A stretch of DNA of 64,000 nt from Phycisphaera sp. (lineage in GTDB: Bacteria; Planctomycetota; Phycisphaerae; Phycisphaerales; SM1A02): contig WGMP01000004.1 in NCBI GenBank assembly GCA_016124975.1, forward strand, positions 248,001-312,000, written 5' to 3'. Of this stretch, positions 26,047-33,707 are shown in pieces. Positions within the stretch are counted from its first letter, which is position 1. Each line of letters opens with the position of its first letter. Both the position numbers and the translations under genes were made by a program. Under the pieces are notes generated by a model. The model searched no databases and had not been told where the DNA came from. It worked only from the letters and a program-made list of their open reading frames with translations.

Positions 26047-27587
26047 CGCTCTCCCTTCCTCGCGTCCTGCGACGCATCCGATGGTTCATCGATCGCCGCA
26101 TCGATCGGAAGCGGGTCGGCCACGCGCCCACGCGCGAACTCGACGAGCCTCGGAAGCACGAGCCGGCGGAGGACGATCTTGCCGCAGGCCGCGATGGGAA
26201 TCGCCAGAAGCATGCCGTAGACGCCCGCGACCGAGCCGCCCGCGAGGATCGCCACCACGATCGTCACGGGATCGAGATTGGTGGCCTTGCCCGCGATGAC
26301 CGGCGTGAGCAGATATCCCTCGATCGTCTGCACGACGGCAAACACCACCGTTGGCCAGAGCAGCATGCCCCACACGGCCATGCGCGCCTCGGGCGGAAGC
26401 CCGAACTGGTCGACGACGAGAAGGATCACAGCAAACGGAAGCCCCACGCCGCCGAGATAGGGAACGATCGAGAGAGCGCCCGTGAGAAGCCCAAGCGCGA
26501 TCCCGTACGGAACGCCGCAGAACTGCCATCCGATCGCGAACATCACGCCCATGAGCATGCAGATCACGATGCGCCCGCGCACGAAGCCCGCGACCGCACG
26601 ATCCATCTCCCCGATCAGTCCGAGGATCGAGTCGCGCCGTTCGTCGGGGATCAGCTTCGAGAAGAAGCCCGTGATGTCGGGCCAGTACACGCTGAAGTAG
26701 AAGAAGTAGAACGGGATCAGGAACGCGACGAGGCTGATCTGCAGCACCGTCAACGCGAACGCGTACACCTGCTTCGACCCGGCACCGAGGAGGGCGAGAA
26801 GCGGGTTGTCGCCGCTCGCCCGACGCATCGACTCGGGCAGCTGCGCGATCGCGTCGCCGACGGTGCCTGGGCGCGGCTCGACGGCACCTGTCTCGGGGGG
26901 CGCGGCCGCGCGCTCGGCGCCCGCCTCGGCGGAGTCCGACGGAACAGGCGGGGTGGCCGGCGGCTCGCTCGACCCATCCTCCGCCGGCTGCACTTCATCG
27001 CGCCCGACGGCCGTCTCGGGCGGTGCCCCCTCGACCCCCGCTCCCAACGGCGCGTCGCCGCCCTTCAAGTCGCCGCCCTTCAAGTCGCCGCCCTTCAAGG
27101 GGTGAAGGAATCGATCGAGGAAAGTCCGCGCGTCGCCCTGATACTCGGTCGGCAGCGTCTCGACGAGCCTCACGAGCGCGGGGTCGTAGCGCCCGCCGCG
27201 CAGCCCCGACGCGAACGAGAGCGTCTGGCCGACCGCGATCGGAATGACAATCGCGAGGAGCACGGCCAAGATGGTGCCGAGCGCAGCAAGGATCGTCGTG
27301 ACCGCGACTGGCCTGCTGAATCCCCGCCAACGCGTCATGCGCGCGACCACTGGCTCCACGAGGTAGGCGAGCGCAAGCGCCACGAGGAGCGGAACCGTCA
27401 CGGTGCGCATCGCGTAACCCGCGTACACCGTTCCTGCGACGATGCCGATGACCAGGATGTCGCGGACAGGCTGGAGGTGCCACAGGTGGGCGGTGCGCGG
27501 ATCGAACCCGCGGTCACGCGACGCCGAATCCGACTCGCCCTGCGCAGCCTTCGAGTCCCGCGATGAATCGTCCTGCGCGTCGCCCAT
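26043..27587 (-). CDS. AI-2E/PerM-family transporter-like membrane protein
   Basis: This is a polytopic inner-membrane protein of the family containing TqsA, PerM and YdiK, whose members export autoinducer-2 or act as permeases of unknown substrate. Visible markers are an N-terminal pair of helices (ILVIGIVAGTVYAGY, VPLLVALALAYLVEPVV), the FFYFSVYWPDI segment, GRIVICMLMGVMFAIGW, LTGALSIVPYLGGVGLPFAVILL and the closing PVTIVVAILAGGSVAGVYGMLLAIP. Between helices it has a soluble insertion of about 120 residues that is Pro/Ala/Glu-rich and includes three perfect DLKGG-type repeats. I chose the ATG at 27587 (GGAGG just upstream, 514 residues). ATG 27608 or TTG 27647 are alternatives. It overlaps murE by four bases and is probably co-expressed with it. 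Confidence 0.82.
   Translation of the reverse strand: MGDAQDDSSRDSKAAQGESDSASRDRGFDPRTAHLWHLQPVRDILVIGIVAGTVYAGYAMRTVTVPLLVALALAYLVEPVVARMTRWRGFSRPVAVTTILAALGTILAVLLAIVIPIAVGQTLSFASGLRGGRYDPALVRLVETLPTEYQGDARTFLDRFLHPLKGGDLKGGDLKGGDAPLGAGVEGAPPETAVGRDEVQPAEDGSSEPPATPPVPSDSAEAGAERAAAPPETGAVEPRPGTVGDAIAQLPESMRRASGDNPLLALLGAGSKQVYAFALTVLQISLVAFLIPFYFFYFSVYWPDITGFFSKLIPDERRDSILGLIGEMDRAVAGFVRGRIVICMLMGVMFAIGWQFCGVPYGIALGLLTGALSIVPYLGGVGLPFAVILLVVDQFGLPPEARMAVWGMLLWPTVVFAVVQTIEGYLLTPVIAGKATNLDPVTIVVAILAGGSVAGVYGMLLAIPIAACGKIVLRRLVLPRLVEFARGRVADPLPIDAAIDEPSDASQDARKGER
27055..27099 (-). repeat. Three perfect 15-bp in-frame tandem repeats inside the PerM-like gene
   Basis: TCGCCGCCCTTCAAG is repeated three times without mismatch (27055-27069, 27070-27084, 27085-27099) and encodes GGDLK-type pentapeptides on the minus strand. 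Exact identity indicates recent slippage-type expansion in a soluble loop. Confidence 0.9.
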
Positions 27588-27741
27588 CCTGCCTCCGCTT
27601 CGAGCCATCCGTTGCCCGCCCGACGCCCACGCGCCGCACTCGGGCAAGGTAGCGCGAACGGAAGGCGGATGGGGCGCCCTTTCGCGGCCGCACTCGGCCG
27701 TGCGCGTGCGCCCTCGTCACGAAATGTCCCGACTTTGCCGA

Positions 27742-27747
27742 TAGACT
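27742..27747 (+). promoter_or_regulatory. Putative -10 box (TAGACT) upstream of the Minf_1886-family gene
   Basis: TAGACT lies 33 bases before the GTG at 27781, the same hexamer and similar distance as at the binding-protein gene near 1707. No clear -35 box is seen. Confidence 0.3.
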
Positions 27748-27780
27748 CCGCGTCCGCCGCCCTTCCGCCGAGCACGCACC

Positions 27781-28212
27781 GTGACCCCTCCTCCTCCCGA
27801 ATCCATTGACTGGAAGCGCATCGTCGAGAACGCCGGGTCCTACCCCCTCGAGGCGTTCCAGTTCGTCCGCGAAGGCCTCGCTCATACGGTCGAGCGGGCG
27901 CTGACCCAGTCGAACCTCCAGGCGCACGGGGGTGAACTCCTCCAGCCCGACAACCACCATGTCACGGGGCAGCAACTCTGCCTCGGCCTCCGCGACTACG
28001 CGATCGAGCGCTACGGCATGCTCGCGCCCGCCGTCCTTCAGCACTGGCACATCCACCGCACGGAGGACTTTGGTCGGATCGTGTACGCCATGATCGAGGG
28101 CGATGCCCTCTCGAAGACCCCCGAGGACTCGATCGAGGATTTCGCGGGCGTCTACGACTTCGACGAAGCCTTCAGCAACGCGCAACTGGCCCAGCGGCTC
28201 GGCGCGCGGTAG
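27781..28212 (+). CDS. Minf_1886-family conserved protein of unknown function
   Basis: A compact 143-residue cytoplasmic protein with a regular helical pattern: YPLEAFQFVREGLAHTVERAL, HVTGQQLCLGLRDYAIERYG, VLQHWHIHRTEDFGRIVYAM, and an acidic end ESIEDFAGVYDFDEAF read here as DSIEDFAGVYDFDEAF. I recognise this from memory as the Minf_1886 type, found mainly in planctomycetes and verrucomicrobia. No biochemical role is known to me. It starts with GTG after a 5' untranslated stretch and stands alone, divergent from the PerM-like gene. It is useful mainly as a lineage marker. The family name should be treated as recognition, not as a search result. Confidence 0.75.
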   Translation: MTPPPPESIDWKRIVENAGSYPLEAFQFVREGLAHTVERALTQSNLQAHGGELLQPDNHHVTGQQLCLGLRDYAIERYGMLAPAVLQHWHIHRTEDFGRIVYAMIEGDALSKTPEDSIEDFAGVYDFDEAFSNAQLAQRLGAR

Positions 28213-28334
28213 TCGGCGTTCCTATCACGCGATCCAGACGGGAGTTCCGCGCGTGCCCGCCGCGACGAGGGCGCCGGGGGCTCCAGTTCCGCTGAAACAC
28301 GGGCGAATCCGCCCCACGCAGGCCCGATTTTCCC

Positions 28335-28340
28335 TATCCT
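28335..28340 (+). promoter_or_regulatory. Putative -10 box (TATCCT) of the OmpA-family lipoprotein gene
   Basis: TATCCT lies 103 bases before the ATG at 28444. The same hexamer precedes the tRNA-Val gene. No -35 match is visible. Confidence 0.3.
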
Positions 28341-28443
28341 CCCCGCCGTCGGAATTCGTTCGCGTCCTTCGGACTCGATCCGCGTCGCGCGACGCGGCGT
28401 GTCCACATGACTTTCAAACGATCGCAGGAAAGCAAGGTTCATC

Positions 28444-29283
28444 ATGCGTCTCGCCCTCATCGCCTCCAGCGTCGGTTTCATCGCTCTCTGCGGCTGCGTT
28501 CCTCAGAGCCAGTACGACGATCTCATGAATGCCTACCGCAGCAAGGAGCAGCAGCTCCTCCAGCTGCAGAACGAGTTCGACACCTCGCGCACGAACGAGG
28601 AGGCGCTGCGTCGCCAGCTCGCAGAGGCTGCGGCGGACCTCGCCCGCGCGCGCGAGCTCGTCGGTGGCGACAAGAGCGCGCTCGAGGCGCTGCAGAAGCG
28701 CTACGAGGATCTCCTTGCGCAGGTCAATGCGCTGAGCCCGCTGCCTGCGAGCGTCAACGACGCGCTCGCCGCGCTCGCCGACGCGAACCCCGACATCTTC
28801 GAGTTCGACGAGAAGCTCGGCATGCTTCGCTTCAAGAGCGATGTCACCTTCGACCTCGGCAGCGCGAAGCTCACGGCGAAGGCCGAGGGAATCCTCAGCA
28901 AGGTCGCCGCGATCCTCAACTCGAGCGACGCGAGCGGCCTCGAGGTGCGCGTGGTCGGCCACACCGACAATGTTCCGATCCGCCGCGGCTCGACCGCCGC
29001 GCAGCACCCGACGAACATGCACCTGTCGGCGCACCGCGCGATCTCCGTGCGCGATGCGCTCAACGGTGACGGCGTCGCCGCGAACCGCTTCATGGTCGCG
29101 GGATACGGCGAGTTCCGTCCGATCGTCGCCAACGGTGCTCGTGGCGCCGAGGCGAACCGCCGCGTGGAGCTCTTCCTCGTCCCCATGACCGCCGTGGCCG
29201 CCGCCGATGCGTCGCCCGCGCCGCGCGCAACGCCCGTTGCGCCCGCGCCGCGCACGGCCGTCGAGAGCGAGAATCTCAAGTAA
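28444..29283 (+). CDS. OmpA-family peptidoglycan-associated lipoprotein with coiled coil
   Basis: The 279-residue protein has a short lipoprotein signal with FIALCGC, so Cys18 would be the acylated residue. Residues about 25-100 form a heptad-rich coiled coil (KEQQLLQLQNEFDTSRTNEE and onward). The OmpA-like peptidoglycan-binding domain fills about 120-260: FKSDVTFDLGSAKLTAKAE, VRVVGHTDNVPIRR, NMHLSAHRAISVRDAL, RFMVAGYGEFRPIV and the closing NRRVELFLVP. The Asp and Arg that grip diaminopimelate are present. The tail is Ala/Pro-rich. It likely links the outer membrane to the wall. A strong hairpin terminator follows, so it is monocistronic. A second, shorter relative is encoded at 49266-49928. 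Confidence 0.9.
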   Translation: MRLALIASSVGFIALCGCVPQSQYDDLMNAYRSKEQQLLQLQNEFDTSRTNEEALRRQLAEAAADLARARELVGGDKSALEALQKRYEDLLAQVNALSPLPASVNDALAALADANPDIFEFDEKLGMLRFKSDVTFDLGSAKLTAKAEGILSKVAAILNSSDASGLEVRVVGHTDNVPIRRGSTAAQHPTNMHLSAHRAISVRDALNGDGVAANRFMVAGYGEFRPIVANGARGAEANRRVELFLVPMTAVAAADASPAPRATPVAPAPRTAVESENLK

Positions 29284-29315
29284 TCCGCGCCAGGCGCGAC
29301 CGATTGCGATCACTC

Positions 29316-29353
29316 GACAGGCGCCGAGTCACGCTCGGCGCCTGTCCCATTTT
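29316..29353 (+). terminator. Terminator hairpin after the OmpA-family lipoprotein gene
   Basis: Perfect 13-bp stem GACAGGCGCCGAG (29316-29328) with CTCGGCGCCTGTC (29334-29346), loop TCACG, followed by CCATTTTGG. It begins 32 bases after the stop codon. Confidence 0.8.
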
Positions 29354-29647
29354 GGATTCAGACGGTGGGCTGCAGCCCGCCTGCAGCGTCCGAGAAATGG
29401 TTCAGTCCCGTTGAGATCGCGGAAATCTCGCGGCGATTTGAATGGCCGCGAGGGGTTTCCACGCTCCACTCGTACACTCGACGACTCGCGGCCCGCCGCG
29501 GTGTCGCGTGGTTGTTTTCTCTGGCAAAGTCAGTTTCTTGAACGAAGTCTGTTCCTTGGCCTGGGTCGCGAGGGTCCGAAGCGTCGAGCGTGACGCTTCC
29601 GCCGCTCCGCACCGAACGCCATCATCTGAAAGAGGAGCGAGTTTCCG
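29354..29647 (+). other. Non-coding upstream region of the lamin-tail-like protein gene
   Basis: About 290 bp with no supported ORF and noticeably more A/T than the surroundings, for example around 29505-29545. TACACT at 29473-29478 fits the TAnnCT -10-like pattern and would give a leader of roughly 165 nt. The gene's ribosome-binding site GAGGAG lies about ten bases before the ATG at 29648. Confidence 0.4.
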
Positions 29648-32605
29648 ATGCGTCGACTGGCCATCTCGGGCGTTGTCTGTCTTTCCCCCCTCGTTGCCGC
29701 CGTCGCGCTCGCAGATGCGCCGCTGCGCATCAACGAGTTCCGCCTCGAGCAGCCGGGCGCGGACACGGACGAGTACATCGAGATCGCGGGCGCGTCGGCG
29801 CAGTCTCTCGCCGGCCTCTCGCTCGTCGTGATCGGTGACGATGACTTCGCGCTTCCAGGCGAGCAGAACGGCACGATCGAGATGGTCGTGAGCCTCGACG
29901 GCTTCTCTGTGCCGTCGAGCGGATTCTTCGTCGTCGGCGAGCCGAAGCTCTCGCTCGCGACGCCCGACCTCGCCACGAGCCTCAACCTCGAGGGCGGCGA
30001 CAATGTCACGATCCTGCTCGTTCGGAACTTCAGCGGCTTCGACGGACAGAAGCTCGACATCAACGACGACGGCACGCTCGACATCACGCCGTGGACGGAG
30101 ATCGTCTCTGGGGTTGCGGCGCTCGCGAACGCGAACCCCGACGGCGTGAAGACCGACTACTTCTACAGCACGGTCACCGTTGGCCCCGAGTCGGGCCAGC
30201 AGCCCGCGGCAGCGTGGCTCTGCGGCAACGACATCACCCAGTGGAACGTGGGCTCGCTTGACCCGTTCGCGGGCGTCGACTCGCCGGGCGCCGCGAATGA
30301 AGCGTGCCTTGCCGCGGCGATCGTCATCAACGAGGTTCGCATCGATATGCCGGGCGGCGACACGAACGAGTACGCCGAAATCGCGGGCCCCGCGGGCTCG
30401 AGCCTCGAAGGGCTCACCTACTTCGTGATTGGCGACGGCACGGGCGGCTCGGGCGTGATCGAGCGCATCATCACCTTCCCCGCAGGCGCCACCATCGGCG
30501 GCAACGGCCTCTACCTGATCGCGGGCAACCAGTTCTCGCTCGGCGGGACGCCCGACCTTGTCGTGCCCATCGCACAGGACATCTTCGAGAACTCCGACAA
30601 TGTGACCCATGTCCTCGTGCGCGGTTTCACGGGCACCGCGGCGCAGGATCTCGACACGAACGACGACGGCGTCCTCGACGCCACGCCGTGGACCGAGCTC
30701 GTCGACTCCATCGCGCTGCTCAGGAGCGCTTCCATTCCGCCAGTTGGAACCGAGTACGCCTACGGCGAAGCGCGCGTGGGCCCCGATGGCGCCTTCGTCC
30801 CCGGCCATGTCTATCGTTGCACCCCGAGCGGCGAATGGCTGATCGGACCGTTCGACCCCGTCGTCGGACTCGACACTCCGCGGACGGCAAACAGCGGCTG
30901 CACCACCTGCGGCCAGGGCGCCGGCAACTGCCATGAGGTCCACAAGGGCCCGGGCTGCATCGACGCGGACTGCTGCGAGCTCGTCTGCACGCTCGACCCG
31001 ACCTGCTGCGAGGTCACCTGGGATCAGGACTGCGTGAACTCCGCACGCAACCTCTGCCTCGAGGGCGGCAGCCCGCCCTCGCTCCAGTTCAACGAGATCC
31101 GCATCGACGAGGTGAGCAACACCGACCCGAACGAGTACATCGAGATCGTCGGCACGCCGGGCACCTTCCTCGACGGCGTGTCCGTCGTGATCGTCGGCGA
31201 CGGCGCCGACACGGACGGCTCGGTCGAAGCGGTCATCTCGCTCGACGGAGCCGTGATCCCGAAGGACGGCGTCTTCCTCCTCGCCGAGTCGACCTTCACG
31301 CTGGGAACGCCCGACCTGACCGCCACGCTCAACCTCGAGAACGGCGACAGCGTCACCTACTTCCTCGTGTGGAACTTCACGGGCCTGAACTTCACCGACT
31401 ACGACGGTAACAACGACTGCACGCTCGACAGCCAGCCGTGGGACTCGACGATTGACAGCCTCGGCGTGGTCGGCGACGACAACCGCTGCGTCTACTCGAC
31501 GACCACCGTCGGCCCAGACTATGTGTCGACCCCCGCGCACCTCGTGCGCTGCCTCGACGGCTCGTGGCGCTTCGGCCGCTTCGACATCGCGGCGAAGGAT
31601 GGGTTCGACACGCCTGGAACCCCGAACACCGAGTGCCCCGCGCCCTACGCCTGCGGCAATCCGAAGGGTCCTGCCTGCTTCACCCCGCACGCGGGCGTGG
31701 GCTGCGCCGACGAGACCTGCTGCCGCACGGTCTGCGCGGTCGACCTGACCTGCTGCGAGATCGCCTGGGACGCGACCTGCGCGGAGCTCGCGACGCTCAA
31801 CTGCTTCGTGCCGGGCAAGCCCCCTGAGGTTTCGCTCAGCGAGATCCGCCTCGACCAGCAGGGTTTCGACGTGGACGAGTACTTCGAGATCGTCGGCGAG
31901 CCTGACACGCTCCTCAACGGCCTCACCTACATCGTGATCGGCGACGGCCCCGCGGCCCTCGGTTCGGGCGTGGTCGAGTTTGCGCAGAGCCTGAACGGCT
32001 TCCGCATCCCCGAGAGCGGCTTCTTCCTCGCGGCGCGCTCGACGCTCACCCTCGGTGGCGCGGTCGCCGACCTTGTCCTCCCGAACTCGCCCGAGTTCGA
32101 GAACTCAGACAACGTGACCCACATGCTCGTCTTCGGCTTCACGGGCGCGATCGGCGACGATCTCGACACCAACGACGACGGCGAGCTCGATGCGATGCCG
32201 TGGGACACCATGCTCCAGTCGGTCGCGTTCATCGAGAGCACGACCGTGCCGCCGACGAACACCGAGTACGCCTACGGCGAGGTTCGCGTCGGCCCAGACT
32301 CGGGCAACTTCGTGCCGAGCCAGCTCGCCTACTGCCCGTCGACCGAGTCGTGGACCATCGGAACCTTCATCCCCGATGCAGCGGCCGTCGACAGCCCAGG
32401 CGCTGCCAACTACGGCTGCGACTACTCGGGCGGCGGACCGAAGTGCCCTGCCGACATCGACGGCGACGGCGAGGTCGGTGCGGCCGACCTGAGCACGCTC
32501 CTCGGCGCGTGGGGCGGCTCTGGCGCGGCGGACATCGACGGCGACGGCGCCGTCGGCGCGTCTGACCTCGGCGCGCTCCTCGGCGCGTGGGGCGCCTGCC
32601 CCTGA
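29648..32605 (+). CDS. Large secreted protein with four lamin-tail-like repeats, two Cys-rich modules and a dockerin-like tail
   Basis: The 985-residue exported protein (signal MRRLAISGVVCLSPLVAAVALA) contains four ~180-residue repeats. Each opens with an INE(F/V/I)R(L/I)D phrase and ends its first strand pair in DEYIEIAG or NEYIEIVG, followed by LxGLxxxVIGDG. This is the pattern of bacterial lamin-tail (LTD) domains. A Cys-rich module (starting Cys428 and Cys677) follows repeats 2 and 3 and matches one in the subtilase at 10744. The C-terminus has two calcium-type loops (DIDGDGEVGAADL, DIDGDGAVGASDL), each followed by LLGAWG. Transcription ends at a strong hairpin. It is presumably a surface or extracellular structural protein. 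Its partner and anchoring are unknown. Confidence 0.82.
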   Translation: MRRLAISGVVCLSPLVAAVALADAPLRINEFRLEQPGADTDEYIEIAGASAQSLAGLSLVVIGDDDFALPGEQNGTIEMVVSLDGFSVPSSGFFVVGEPKLSLATPDLATSLNLEGGDNVTILLVRNFSGFDGQKLDINDDGTLDITPWTEIVSGVAALANANPDGVKTDYFYSTVTVGPESGQQPAAAWLCGNDITQWNVGSLDPFAGVDSPGAANEACLAAAIVINEVRIDMPGGDTNEYAEIAGPAGSSLEGLTYFVIGDGTGGSGVIERIITFPAGATIGGNGLYLIAGNQFSLGGTPDLVVPIAQDIFENSDNVTHVLVRGFTGTAAQDLDTNDDGVLDATPWTELVDSIALLRSASIPPVGTEYAYGEARVGPDGAFVPGHVYRCTPSGEWLIGPFDPVVGLDTPRTANSGCTTCGQGAGNCHEVHKGPGCIDADCCELVCTLDPTCCEVTWDQDCVNSARNLCLEGGSPPSLQFNEIRIDEVSNTDPNEYIEIVGTPGTFLDGVSVVIVGDGADTDGSVEAVISLDGAVIPKDGVFLLAESTFTLGTPDLTATLNLENGDSVTYFLVWNFTGLNFTDYDGNNDCTLDSQPWDSTIDSLGVVGDDNRCVYSTTTVGPDYVSTPAHLVRCLDGSWRFGRFDIAAKDGFDTPGTPNTECPAPYACGNPKGPACFTPHAGVGCADETCCRTVCAVDLTCCEIAWDATCAELATLNCFVPGKPPEVSLSEIRLDQQGFDVDEYFEIVGEPDTLLNGLTYIVIGDGPAALGSGVVEFAQSLNGFRIPESGFFLAARSTLTLGGAVADLVLPNSPEFENSDNVTHMLVFGFTGAIGDDLDTNDDGELDAMPWDTMLQSVAFIESTTVPPTNTEYAYGEVRVGPDSGNFVPSQLAYCPSTESWTIGTFIPDAAAVDSPGAANYGCDYSGGGPKCPADIDGDGEVGAADLSTLLGAWGGSGAADIDGDGAVGASDLGALLGAWGACP

Positions 32606-32627
32606 GTCCTTGATCGGGCGATCTTTC

Positions 32628-32663
32628 AGCCGGCGGCGGGTCTCCCGCCGCCGGCTTTCGTTG
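32628..32663 (+). terminator. Terminator hairpin after the lamin-tail-like protein gene
   Basis: Perfect 13-bp stem AGCCGGCGGCGGG (32628-32640) with CCCGCCGCCGGCT (32644-32656), loop TCT, followed by TTCGTTGT. Confidence 0.8.
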
Positions 32664-32713
32664 TGTCTCCCGCCGTTCCGTGATTCCCCGCCGCCGCCGC
32701 GCAGCGCCGCGCG

Positions 32714-32719
32714 TATAAC
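32714..32719 (+). promoter_or_regulatory. Putative leaderless-type -10 box (TATAAC) of mlaE
   Basis: TATAAC ends six bases before the ATG at 32726, the spacing seen at lpxB, the GbsR-type gene and the FG-GAP gene. There is no Shine-Dalgarno sequence between them. Confidence 0.45.
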
Positions 32720-32725
32720 ACGCCG

Positions 32726-33562
32726 ATGCTCCCAGGCGCAGGCGTCCTCTCCCAGTTCGGTCACACGACGACGAGCGCGCTCGACGGCCTGGGCAGGTTC
32801 TCGCTGTTCGCGATCAACGCGATCCGCATCGCGATCGTCGACCCGATGAGCTGGCTTCGCTGGAGCCACATCGGGCCGCCGCTCTATTCGGTCGGCGCCG
32901 CGAGCGTCCTCGTCGTGGCGATCACGGGCGCGTTCATCGGCATGATCCTCGCGCTCGAGGGATACGACCAGTTCGCCGCGCTCGGGCAGGAGCAGCAGAT
33001 GGGCGGCGTCATCAACGCGGCCGTGACCAAGCAGATCGGGCCCGTGCTCGCGGCGGTCATGCTCGCGGGCCGCGTGGGCGGATCGCTCGCTGCGGAACTC
33101 GGCTCGATGCGCGTCACCGAGCAGCTCGACGCGATGCGGGCGATGGCCGCCGATCCCGTGCGGACGCTCGTGGTGCCGCGCGTGGTCGCCTGCGTTGTCA
33201 TGACGCCGCTCCTCACGATCTACTCGGACTTCGTCGGGTCACTCGGCGCGTGGATCATCGTCACCGCCTACCACGGCGTCACAAACACCGACTACTGGCA
33301 CTACACCGCGCAGTTCGTCTCCTACTGGGACCCGCTGACGGGCGTCCTCAAGAGCATCGCCTTTGGCCTCGCGATCGGGCTCATCAGCTGCTACAAGGGA
33401 TTTCATTGCGCGGGAGGCGCGTCTGGCGTCGGGCGCGCGGCCACGGAGAGCTTCGTCGCGAGCTTCCTCGTCATCATCATGATCAACCTCGTGCTCGCCC
33501 AGTTCATCGGGGATCTGCAGGGCTGGCTCGACCCGACCAGCATGAAGAACCTGCTCAGCTGA
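32726..33562 (+). CDS. mlaE: MlaE-family ABC transporter permease (phospholipid transport)
   Basis: MlaE is the inner-membrane permease of the MCE-type system that moves phospholipids between inner and outer membrane. The 278-residue protein has the conserved VLVVAITGAFIGMILALEGYDQF, GPVLAAVMLAGRVGGSLAAELGSM (the family's ELG signature), EQLDAMRAMAADPVRTLVVPRVVA and SYKGFHCAGGASGVGRAATESFV-like text (CYKGFHCAGGASGVGRAATE). An N-terminal amphipathic segment precedes the first helix. Its natural partners mlaF and mlaD are 14 kb away at 47205-49147 rather than adjacent, so either the system is split or this permease serves another ATPase. Confidence 0.92.
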   Translation: MLPGAGVLSQFGHTTTSALDGLGRFSLFAINAIRIAIVDPMSWLRWSHIGPPLYSVGAASVLVVAITGAFIGMILALEGYDQFAALGQEQQMGGVINAAVTKQIGPVLAAVMLAGRVGGSLAAELGSMRVTEQLDAMRAMAADPVRTLVVPRVVACVVMTPLLTIYSDFVGSLGAWIIVTAYHGVTNTDYWHYTAQFVSYWDPLTGVLKSIAFGLAIGLISCYKGFHCAGGASGVGRAATESFVASFLVIIMINLVLAQFIGDLQGWLDPTSMKNLLS

Positions 33563-33586
33563 TTGGGTGCGGCCCCTGCGGACTCG

Positions 33587-33638
33587 CCTCGATGACACGC
33601 CTCGATGACACACCTCGATGACACACCTCGATGACACC
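33587..33638. repeat. Four tandem 13-bp repeats between mlaE and the transglutaminase-like gene
   Basis: CCTCGATGACACN units begin at 33587, 33600, 33613 and 33626. Twelve of 13 positions are identical in all four copies, with only the last base varying. The array is 52 bp long, the same as the array at 10677. Each unit contains ATGA, so stops (and ATGs) rotate through all frames. It lies 24 bases after the mlaE stop and 69 bases before the next start. Confidence 0.9.
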
Positions 33639-33707
33639 GCTCGGGGACTCACGATAGGGACCCGTCTCGGGAACGCATCCCGAACACACAGAACGAAGAC
33701 TCAGACC

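Noticed and set aside
17093-27587. Possible horizontally acquired island or mobile element anywhere in the window
   Set aside because: No integrase, transposase, inverted terminal repeats or long duplicated ends were seen. Composition by eye is uniform and the single tRNA gene has no partial copy downstream.
10447-33638. The 13-bp arrays as replication-origin iterons or CRISPR
   Set aside because: Units differ between loci, there are no DnaA-box clusters or dnaA/repA genes nearby, and units are adjacent with no spacers, so neither reading fits.
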